Shown: one piece after another, positions 1-5,159 of the stretch
Layout of the letters: each line of letters opens with the position of its first letter
Numbering within the stretch: the first letter of the stretch is position 1
Assembly: GCA_023390705.1 (NCBI GenBank)
Contig: JAEWCI010000056.1
Coordinates: 1-5,655, forward strand
DNA from: Pseudomonadota bacterium
GTDB taxonomy: Bacteria; Pseudomonadota; Alphaproteobacteria; Acetobacterales; Acetobacteraceae
Direction of reading: 5' to 3'
DNA: 5,655 nt
Notes under the pieces: model-generated
The model's database searches: none
What the model was told of the DNA's origin: nothing
What the model saw: the letters and a program-made list of their open reading frames with translations, nothing else
Program-made: the position numbers and the translations under genes

Positions 1-1128
1 GATGTCGGTGGAGCCGATCAGGCGGATGAGCTGGTTGTTGTAGCCGGCATCCTTCAGCATCTGCTTCGCACGGTCGATGCTGCGCGGCCCGTTCAGCACA
101 TCCATGCCCGCATCGTTGTCGAGCGGCGATCCCGGCGTGAAGATGCCGGTGCCGGTGCGGTATTCCTTCTCGTCCGGCCCGACGATCGCGATCATGTAGT
201 CCTTCTGGTCCACCGCCGGCAGGATCGCCTGCCGGAACGCCTTGTTGTCGAAGGGCGGATGCAGGTGGTTCAGGCGCATGATGCCGGTGAGCGGCCGCGG
301 GTCGATCGGCTCCACCTTGATCCGGCGCTGGCGGCGCAGCAGCTCCTGGATCTCCGGCGGCGGCTGCTCGTACCAGTCGATCTCGCCGGCCTGCATGGCC
401 GCCGCCGCGGTGGCGGCGTCCGGGATGGTCTTCCACTCGATCCGGTCGAAATGCGCGAGTTTCGGCCCGGCGGTCAGCCCGCTGGCGCGCACGGGCGTCG
501 GGCTGTAGCCGGGGAAGCGTTCGAAGGCGGCGCCGGCCCCGGCCACCCATTCGCCGGGCAGGAAGCGGTAGGGGCCGCTGCCGACCACCTCACGCAACTG
601 GGTGAAGGCATCCGTGACGGCCAGGCGCTCCGGCATGATGAAGCAGGGCGGCGCCACCGGATTGCCCAGCGCCTCCAGCAGCAGCGGGAAACGCCGCTTC
701 AGGCGGAAGACCAGCCGCCGGTCATCCAGCGCCGAGACCTCCTCCAGCGAGGCCGCCAGCTTCTGGCCGATGGCATGGCGCCGCATCCAGCGCCGGATGC
801 TGGCCACGGCGTCCCGCGCCCGCACCGGTTCGCCATCATGGAAGCGCAGCCCGGGGCGGAGCGTGATGGTGACCCGGCGGCCGTCCTCCTCCTCCACATG
901 TCCTTCGGCCATCTGTGGCTGCGGGTGGAATTCCCCGTCCGCGCCGTAGAGCTGGTCGAAGACCATGTAGCCCATGTTCCGCGTGCCGTTCGCGGTTGTC
1001 CAGATCGGGTCCAGGGCGGAGAGGTCGGCCTGCGGCACGAAGCGCAGCACCTGGCTGCGCTGCCCGAAAGCGGGCCGCGCCAGGAGCGGAGCGGCGGCGC
1101 CCGCCGCCAGGAGCGAGCGACGCCGCAT
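1..1128 (-). CDS. ABC transporter substrate-binding protein, family 5 (SBP1; 3' end cut by window)
   Basis: Periplasmic solute-binding protein of the DppA/OppA/NikA superfamily (SBP_bac_5), which captures a solute and delivers it to an inner-membrane ABC importer. The frame is open from ATG at 1128 to base 1, giving 376 residues of an expected 530 or so; the last C-terminal lobe is missing. Residues 1-22 form a signal peptide: MRRRSLL, an Ala/Leu stretch, then a likely cleavage near AFG/Q, and RRSLL resembles a Tat motif. Family marks are LDPIWTTAN (39-47), the VTITLR...HDGEPV block (86-102) and NHLHPPFDN in the middle of the protein. The start is fixed by GGAGGG eight bases upstream, lying inside the last codons of SBP2, with only three bases between SBP2 stop and this ATG, so translational coupling is likely. 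Third gene of the operon. By hand count 48 of 70 residues match SBP2 between residue 30 and the HDG motif. The ligand cannot be told: peptides, opines, nickel complexes and sugars are all handled by this family. Confidence 0.93.
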   Translation of the reverse strand, partial: MRRRSLLAAGAAAPLLARPAFGQRSQVLRFVPQADLSALDPIWTTANGTRNMGYMVFDQLYGADGEFHPQPQMAEGHVEEEDGRRVTITLRPGLRFHDGEPVRARDAVASIRRWMRRHAIGQKLAASLEEVSALDDRRLVFRLKRRFPLLLEALGNPVAPPCFIMPERLAVTDAFTQLREVVGSGPYRFLPGEWVAGAGAAFERFPGYSPTPVRASGLTAGPKLAHFDRIEWKTIPDAATAAAAMQAGEIDWYEQPPPEIQELLRRQRRIKVEPIDPRPLTGIMRLNHLHPPFDNKAFRQAILPAVDQKDYMIAIVGPDEKEYRTGTGIFTPGSPLDNDAGMDVLNGPRSIDRAKQMLKDAGYNNQLIRLIGSTDI

Positions 1129-1131
1129 GGT

Positions 1132-2727
1132 TCAGGCCCTCCGCATGTTCCAGTAGATCGCGAAGCCCGGCACCCGGCCGGTGATGTTCTTCTTGATCGC
1201 GGTCATGGACTTGTAGGCGCCGACCGGAATGTAGGGCAGTTCGTCCATCGCCACGGTCTGGATCTCGCGGCAGATGCGCTTCTGGCTTTCCAGATCCGGC
1301 GCCTCGAACCACGCATCGCGCAGCTCCTCCAGCTTCGGGATGCTGGGCCAGCCCGGCCAGGCCGCGCTGCCGTTGCCGCGCAGCACCGAATGGGCGGAGG
1401 GGTCGAGGAAGTCGAAGGAGGAGAAGGCGGTAAACAGGACGCTCCAGCCGCCCTTGTCCAGCGGCTCGCGGCTGGTGCGACGCTGCACCACCGTGCCCCA
1501 GTCGGTCAGCACCAGGTCGAGGTTCACGCCCAGCCGGCGGAACATGTCGCCGCCTACCTGGGTCATGGCGGAAGGCGCCAGGATATCGGTGGGGCCGATG
1601 ACGCGGATGGGCTGGTTGGTGTAGCCGGCCTCCTTCAGCAGGGCCTTGGCACGATCCACGCTGCGCGGCCCGGTCAGGGGTGCCAGCCCGGCATCATTGG
1701 CCATCGGCGTGCCGGGGGTGAAGCAGCCGACGCCGGTCATGAACATCTCCGGGTCGGTGCCGACGATGGCCGCCATGTAATCCGCCTGGTCCACCGCCGG
1801 CAGGATGGCCTGCCGCATCTTCTTGTCGTTGAAGGGCGGGTGCAGGTGGTTGAAGCGCAGGATGCCGGTCAGCGGCAACGGGTCTATCGGCTCGATCGCG
1901 ATGTCGCGCGAGCGGCGCAGCAATTGCTGGATCTCGGGCGGCGGCTGCTCGAACCAGTCGATCTCGCCCGATTGCAGCGCCGCGGCCGAGGTGGCGGCAT
2001 CGGTGATGATGTGCCATTCCACCCGCGCGAAATTGGGGATCTTGCCGCCGGCGGTCAGGCTGGCGGGCTCGTTGCGCGGAATGTATTGCTCGTTGCGCTC
2101 GAACACCACCAGGCTGCCGCTGTTGAACTCGTCGCGCCTGAAGCGGAAGGGACCGCTGCCGATGGTTTCGCGGACCTGGGTGAAGGCGTCGGTGCTCGCC
2201 AGCCGCTCCGGCATGATGAAGCAGACCGGGTTCACCGGGCTGGCCAGGCCAGCCAGCAGCATGGGATAGCGCCGCTTCAGGCGGAAGCGCAGCCGGCGGT
2301 CGTCAACCGCCTCGATGGCGTCGAGCACGGTGGCGAGTTTCTGGCCATGGGCGCTGCGCTTGGTCCAGCGCAGCACGCTGGCGGCGCAGTCCGCGGCGCG
2401 GACCGGCTGGCCATCATGCCATTTCAGCCCCTCGCGGAGGGTGATGGTGACGGTGCGGCCATCGTCCGTTTCCTCATGGCCGGCCGCCATCTGCGGCTGG
2501 ACGCGGTATTCGGCGTCCAGGCCGTAGAGTGTATCATATACCATATAGGCGAAGTTGCGGGTGATGTTGGCGGTGGTCCAGATCGGGTCCAGGCTGGTGA
2601 GGTTGGCCTGGGGGACCATCTTCAGCGTGTTCGCCCTGACGGCCTGGGCATGCGACAGACGCGGCAGCGAGAGGCTGGTGGCACCGGCGGCGGCAAGGCC
2701 GGCACCCAACACATGACGACGAAGCAT
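1132..2727 (-). CDS. ABC transporter substrate-binding protein, family 5 (SBP2)
   Basis: Complete 531-residue periplasmic binding protein of the SBP_bac_5 family, a normal length. The signal peptide is MLRRHVLGAGLAAAG... with probable cleavage after SHA (25-27); RRHVL is Tat-like. The mature protein shows LDPIWTTAN (46-54), the family block VTITLREGLKWHDGQPV (93-109), IGSGPFRF (189-196), NHLHPPF (293-299), AVDQADYM (311-318), DWGTVVQRR (409-417) and a C-terminal ITGRVPGFAIYWN segment (515-527), typical of this peptide-binding clan. An in-frame ATG at 2760 would add 11 residues (MLKTPSGNGDP) before the signal peptide but has no Shine-Dalgarno sequence; ATG 2727 has GGAG five bases upstream and puts RR at residues 3-4, so it is preferred. 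Middle gene of the operon, 36 bases after SBP3 and 3 bases before SBP1. Closest in the window to SBP1. Family is certain; ligand is unknown. Confidence 0.95.
   Translation of the reverse strand: MLRRHVLGAGLAAAGATSLSLPRLSHAQAVRANTLKMVPQANLTSLDPIWTTANITRNFAYMVYDTLYGLDAEYRVQPQMAAGHEETDDGRTVTITLREGLKWHDGQPVRAADCAASVLRWTKRSAHGQKLATVLDAIEAVDDRRLRFRLKRRYPMLLAGLASPVNPVCFIMPERLASTDAFTQVRETIGSGPFRFRRDEFNSGSLVVFERNEQYIPRNEPASLTAGGKIPNFARVEWHIITDAATSAAALQSGEIDWFEQPPPEIQQLLRRSRDIAIEPIDPLPLTGILRFNHLHPPFNDKKMRQAILPAVDQADYMAAIVGTDPEMFMTGVGCFTPGTPMANDAGLAPLTGPRSVDRAKALLKEAGYTNQPIRVIGPTDILAPSAMTQVGGDMFRRLGVNLDLVLTDWGTVVQRRTSREPLDKGGWSVLFTAFSSFDFLDPSAHSVLRGNGSAAWPGWPSIPKLEELRDAWFEAPDLESQKRICREIQTVAMDELPYIPVGAYKSMTAIKKNITGRVPGFAIYWNMRRA
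1137..1142 (-). promoter_or_regulatory. Shine-Dalgarno of SBP1, inside the end of SBP2
   Basis: On the minus strand GGAGGG lies in the final codons of SBP2, eight bases before the SBP1 ATG. It decides the SBP1 start and implies that ribosomes finishing SBP2 can restart on SBP1 after a three-base gap. Confidence 0.75.
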
Positions 2728-2732
2728 GGGAT

Positions 2733-2736
2733 CTCC
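2733..2736 (-). promoter_or_regulatory. Shine-Dalgarno deciding the SBP2 start
   Basis: GGAG on the minus strand, five bases upstream of ATG 2727. The upstream in-frame ATG at 2760 has no comparable purine run, so translation probably begins at 2727. Confidence 0.7.
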
Positions 2737-2763
2737 GTTCCCGGAAGGTGTTTTCAGCATGAC

Positions 2764-4356
2764 TCAGGTGCGGCGGATGTTCCAGAAGAAGGGCGGGCCG
2801 ACCAGCCTGCCGGTCAGGTTCCGCCGATGCGCCGTGGTGGTGAAATTCTGTCCCAGCGGCAGGGTCGGCACTTCCTCGAAGGCGATCTCCTGCTGCCGCC
2901 GCGCCGCCGCCGGCTGCGCGGCGAGGTCCGGGGCATCGAACCATTCGGCCCGCGCCGCTTCCAGTCTTTCGCTGCGCGCCCAGCCGAACCAGCCATCCGT
3001 GCCATTGCCGCGGATGGTCTGGTTGACGCCGGGATTCAGCGTGTCGAAGCCCGCCCAGTAGGTGAAGAAGATGCTCCAGCCGCCGCGTTCCGGTGGCTCC
3101 CTGCTGGCGCGGCGCTGCACCACGGTGCCCCAGTCCGAGGCCACGTAGTCCACGTTCAGCCCGACCCGCTTGAACAGATCCGCGCCGACCAGGCAGAGCG
3201 CGTTGATGATCGGGAAGTCGGTGGCCCCCAGCAGCACCACCCTCTCGCCATTGTAGCCGCTGGCCGCCACCTCCCGCCTCACCTTCTCCAGGTCCCGGGG
3301 GCCGGTGATTGCCGCCAGTCCGGCATCGCTGGCAAAGGGTGTCCCATAGGGGAAGAAGCCGATGCCGGCCCGCCAGGCATCGGGGTCGGCACCCGCGGCG
3401 GCGGTCATGAACTCCGCCTGGTCCACGGCGCCGAGCAGGGCGCGCCGCAGCTTCGGGTTGTCGAAGGGCGGGTGGAGATGGTTGAAGCGGCCGAAACCGA
3501 GCAGCCCGGTCGGGTCCAGCACGCTGGTCACCAGGTCGCGATGGCGGCGCAGCGGCGGCAGCAGGTCGTTGGGCGGGTTCTCCCACCAGTCCACCTCCCC
3601 GGCCTGCAGCGCCGCGGAAGCGGTTGCGGAATCTGGGGTGACGCGCCATTCGACACGGTCGAAATGCACATGCTTCGGGCCGGAACTCCAACTGGCGATG
3701 CCGGAGGGGCGCGGCACATAGGCCTCGAAGCGGTCATAGACGAAGCGGCTGCCCTGCACCCGCTCGGCGGCATTGAACCGGAAAGGGCCGCTGCCGATGA
3801 ACTCTCCGATCGCGGTGAAGGGATCGGTATTGGCCAGCCGCTCCGGCATCATGAAGGGCACCGGCGAGCCGACCTTGCCCAGCGCGTCCGGCAGCAGCGC
3901 AAAGGGCCGCTTGAGGCGGAAGACGATGCGCCGGTCGTCGGCCGCGGATAATTCGTCGGTGCGCGCGGCCAATTCCTGCCCCAGCGGGTCGCGGCGTTGC
4001 CAGCGTTTGATGGAGGCGACGCAATCGCGCGCCCGCACAGGCTCGCCATCGTGGAATCTCAACCCTTCCCGCAGCGTCAGGGTCCAGCGCTTGCCGTCAT
4101 CCTCGATGACATGGCCTTCAAGCATCTGCGGTTGCGGCTTCAGCGCGTCGTCCAGCCCATAAAGCGTGTCCCAGACCAAAAAGGCGTGGTTCCGCGTGAC
4201 GTAGGCGGTGGTCATCACGGGGTCGAGTGTCGCGATATCCGACTGCGGGATGAAGCGCAGCGTCCGCGCGCCGGCCGGCTGGGCAATGGCGAAGCGCGGC
4301 AAGGGTGCGAGGGCGCCGGTCAGGGCGGCTGCGTGCAGCAGGTCTCGTCGGTGCAT
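2764..4356 (-). CDS. ABC transporter substrate-binding protein, family 5 (SBP3)
   Basis: Complete 530-residue SBP_bac_5 periplasmic binding protein and first gene of the three-gene operon. The signal peptide is MHRRDLLHAAALTGALAPLP with likely cleavage after AIA (23-25); RRDLL is Tat-like. Landmarks: LDPVMTTA (44-51), LTLREGLRFHDGEPV (93-107), FIGSGPFRF (187-194), FNHLHPPFDN (291-300), AVDQAEFM (310-317), SDWGTVVQRR (407-416) and the C-terminal FFWNIRRT. The frame stays open another 88 codons upstream into the intergenic region, but that extension is low-complexity and would bury the signal peptide; ATG 4356 has GGAG six bases upstream and is the likely start. It is more distant than SBP1 and SBP2 are from each other: 39 of 70 matches to SBP2 and 42 of 70 to SBP1 between residue 35 and the HDG motif (104), against 48 of 70 for SBP1/SBP2. 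The segment WWENPPNDL (257-265) replaces the W(Y/F)EQPPPEI of its paralogues, so ligand preference may differ. Confidence 0.94.
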   Translation of the reverse strand: MHRRDLLHAAALTGALAPLPRFAIAQPAGARTLRFIPQSDIATLDPVMTTAYVTRNHAFLVWDTLYGLDDALKPQPQMLEGHVIEDDGKRWTLTLREGLRFHDGEPVRARDCVASIKRWQRRDPLGQELAARTDELSAADDRRIVFRLKRPFALLPDALGKVGSPVPFMMPERLANTDPFTAIGEFIGSGPFRFNAAERVQGSRFVYDRFEAYVPRPSGIASWSSGPKHVHFDRVEWRVTPDSATASAALQAGEVDWWENPPNDLLPPLRRHRDLVTSVLDPTGLLGFGRFNHLHPPFDNPKLRRALLGAVDQAEFMTAAAGADPDAWRAGIGFFPYGTPFASDAGLAAITGPRDLEKVRREVAASGYNGERVVLLGATDFPIINALCLVGADLFKRVGLNVDYVASDWGTVVQRRASREPPERGGWSIFFTYWAGFDTLNPGVNQTIRGNGTDGWFGWARSERLEAARAEWFDAPDLAAQPAAARRQQEIAFEEVPTLPLGQNFTTTAHRRNLTGRLVGPPFFWNIRRT

Positions 4357-4362
4357 TGCGGT

Positions 4363-4366
4363 CTCC
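4363..4366 (-). promoter_or_regulatory. Shine-Dalgarno deciding the SBP3 start
   Basis: GGAG on the minus strand, six bases before ATG 4356. It supports starting SBP3 at the RR-signal peptide rather than at upstream in-frame ATGs as far as 4620. Confidence 0.7.
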
Positions 4367-4419
4367 ACTGCCGGCCGAAGCTGGCGTTGCTCGCGTATCA
4401 GTGAAGCAAATCTCGAACA

Positions 4420-4436
4420 CCGGCGGCAAGCGCCGG
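4420..4436 (-). promoter_or_regulatory. GC-rich hairpin in the SBP operon leader
   Basis: CCGGCG and CGCCGG pair perfectly around a five-base loop, upstream of SBP3. No U-run follows on either strand, so it is not a standard intrinsic terminator. It may be a leader-RNA fold or chance in GC-rich DNA. A second potential stem nearer the start (4370-4385), read on the minus strand as GCCAGC-TTCG-GCCGGC, has a C(UUCG)G tetraloop and one mismatch. Confidence 0.3.
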
Positions 4437-4475
4437 CAGAGGGCCTCGCGACCTGCCGGGGGGCATGCAACGCGG

Positions 4476-4501
4476 CAGCGCACTGCCCCAGCGCACTGCC
4501 C
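4476..4501. repeat. Perfect 13 bp tandem direct repeat, two copies
   Basis: CAGCGCACTGCCC occurs twice back to back (4476-4488 and 4489-4501) with no mismatch or spacer. It lies in the divergent intergenic region about 90 bases before the gtrA-like start and 120 before SBP3. A 13 bp period is not a whole number of helical turns, so it may be slippage or duplication rather than a pair of operator half-sites. Confidence 0.85.
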
Positions 4502-4524
4502 ATCCCCAGGGCCGGGACGCCGCC

Positions 4525-4547
4525 GCAATACAAGTTGTGTGCATTGC
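4525..4547. promoter_or_regulatory. Operator-like inverted repeat
   Basis: The arms GCAATACA (4525-4532) and TGCATTGC (4540-4547) are reverse complements at seven of eight positions, with a seven-base AT-richer centre. It lies 41 bases before the gtrA-like start. Size and symmetry suit a dimeric helix-turn-helix repressor or activator, but no regulator gene is in the window and no regulator family can be named. Confidence 0.35.
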
Positions 4548-4579
4548 GCCACTTCCGTTTGCCGCCATCCTGCTTCATG

Positions 4580-4583
4580 AGGA
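4580..4583 (+). promoter_or_regulatory. Shine-Dalgarno deciding the gtrA-like start
   Basis: AGGA ends five bases before ATG 4589. An in-frame ATG four codons earlier (4577) overlaps this site and has no purine-rich sequence of its own, so 4589 is preferred. Confidence 0.6.
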
Positions 4584-4588
4584 CGCCC

Positions 4589-5077
4589 ATGATCGCGCAA
4601 TCGCTGTTGGCGGCGTGCACCGCGCGCCTGGGACCGGACCGCGTTCGGCTGGCTGGGGAAGTTTTCCGCTTCGGCCTGGTCGGCGTGGTGGGCTTCCTGG
4701 TGGATGCCGGTGTGCTGACCCTGGCCCTGGCGCTGGGCAGCGGCCCCTGGCTGGGCCGTGGCCTTTCCTACCTGGCGGCGGCCAGCACAACCTTTGCGCT
4801 GAACCGCGCCTGGACCTTCCAGTCCCGCATCGGCGGCGGCGACCCGATGCGGCAATGGCTGCTCTGGCTCGTCGTCAACCTGGTCGGATTCGCATGCAAC
4901 TATGGAACCTATGCGGCGCTGGTTCTCTGGGTGCCGCTGGTGGCCCGCTACCCCGTGCTTGGGGTAGCAGCGGGATCACTTGCCGGGCTGTTTGGGAACT
5001 TCCTGCTATCGCGGCGGTTCGTCTTCGGCGGAGCGGGAGCGCGTCAGCGCGGCCTGTATCCAGAAAGCAGCAGCTGA
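4589..5077 (+). CDS. GtrA-family membrane protein
   Basis: A 162-residue inner-membrane protein of the GtrA/DPMS family (Pfam GtrA), normal length. Four hydrophobic helices are visible: about 28-50 (FRFGLVGVVGFLVDAGVL...), 56-72, 90-115 and 122-141. Family marks are the Phe/Gly-rich VG start of helix 1, NRAWTF (72-77) after helix 2, the N-Y pair (104-105) in helix 3 and N137 plus SRRFVF (141-146) at the end of helix 4. GtrA proteins are thought to help translocate polyprenyl-phosphate-linked sugars, or to partner glycosyltransferases in O-antigen glucosylation, teichoic/arabinogalactan and exopolysaccharide pathways. A basic, hydrophilic stretch (78-89) connects the two helix pairs. The next gene starts about 80 bases downstream on the same strand and also encodes a membrane protein, fitting a surface-glycan locus. 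There is no dedicated glycosyltransferase partner directly beside it in view. Family assignment is confident; substrate is unknown. Confidence 0.9.
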   Translation: MIAQSLLAACTARLGPDRVRLAGEVFRFGLVGVVGFLVDAGVLTLALALGSGPWLGRGLSYLAAASTTFALNRAWTFQSRIGGGDPMRQWLLWLVVNLVGFACNYGTYAALVLWVPLVARYPVLGVAAGSLAGLFGNFLLSRRFVFGGAGARQRGLYPESSS

Positions 5078-5159
5078 CAGCAGCGGGAGCCATGCACCTG
5101 AACCCTGCCCTTCCCCTGCTTCCCACCGCTCGTGCTGAGCCGAACCGGGATTGCTGCTA
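5078..5159 (+). other. Gap between gtrA-like gene and next membrane-protein gene
   Basis: Eighty-two bases with no terminator-like hairpin plus T-run, so read-through from the gtrA-like gene into the next is possible. It contains a 22-codon frame (ATG 5092 to TAG 5158-5160) whose stop overlaps the possible GTG start by one base. The frame encodes a Pro/Leu/Ala-rich peptide with no recognised family. Confidence 0.4.

Larger units (their letters stand above)
4357..4588. other. Divergent intergenic region between SBP operon and gtrA-like gene
   Basis: This 232-base gap must hold the promoters of both the leftward SBP operon and the rightward gtrA-like gene. Frames run through it on both strands but look like GC-driven extensions, with no signal peptide or domain. 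I could not pick a convincing -35/-10 pair on either strand, which is usual for high-GC alphaproteobacteria. Visible structure: CCGGCG-GCAAG-CGCCGG hairpin (4420-4436), two adjacent 13 bp repeats (4476-4501) and an inverted repeat (4525-4547). A local drop in GC at about 4400-4418 and again at 4526-4560 marks the likeliest promoter zones. Confidence 0.6.

Noticed and set aside
2725..2763. Transcription terminator between SBP3 and SBP2
   Set aside because: The gap contains a TTTT run but no stable hairpin directly upstream of a T-run on the coding strand. The short spacing favours one transcript.
259..3951. A 1230-codon plus-strand open frame running antisense through all three SBP genes
   Set aside because: Its product is Arg/Gly/Ala/His-rich with no domain, and it crosses three real genes and their junctions. 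The repeated look of its translation only mirrors the paralogy of the minus-strand genes. In GC-rich coding DNA, antisense frames often lack stops. The minus-strand frames have signal peptides, ribosome sites and family motifs.
4208..4588. N-terminal extension of the gtrA-like protein to 4208
   Set aside because: It overlaps the SBP3 signal-peptide region on the opposite strand and is hydrophilic and basic. GtrA proteins are about 120-165 residues, and ATG 4589 has an AGGA site.
4357..4620. N-terminal extension of SBP3 to an ATG at 4620
   Set aside because: The extra 88 residues show no domain and would place the RR signal peptide internally. ATG 4356 has a good ribosome-binding site.
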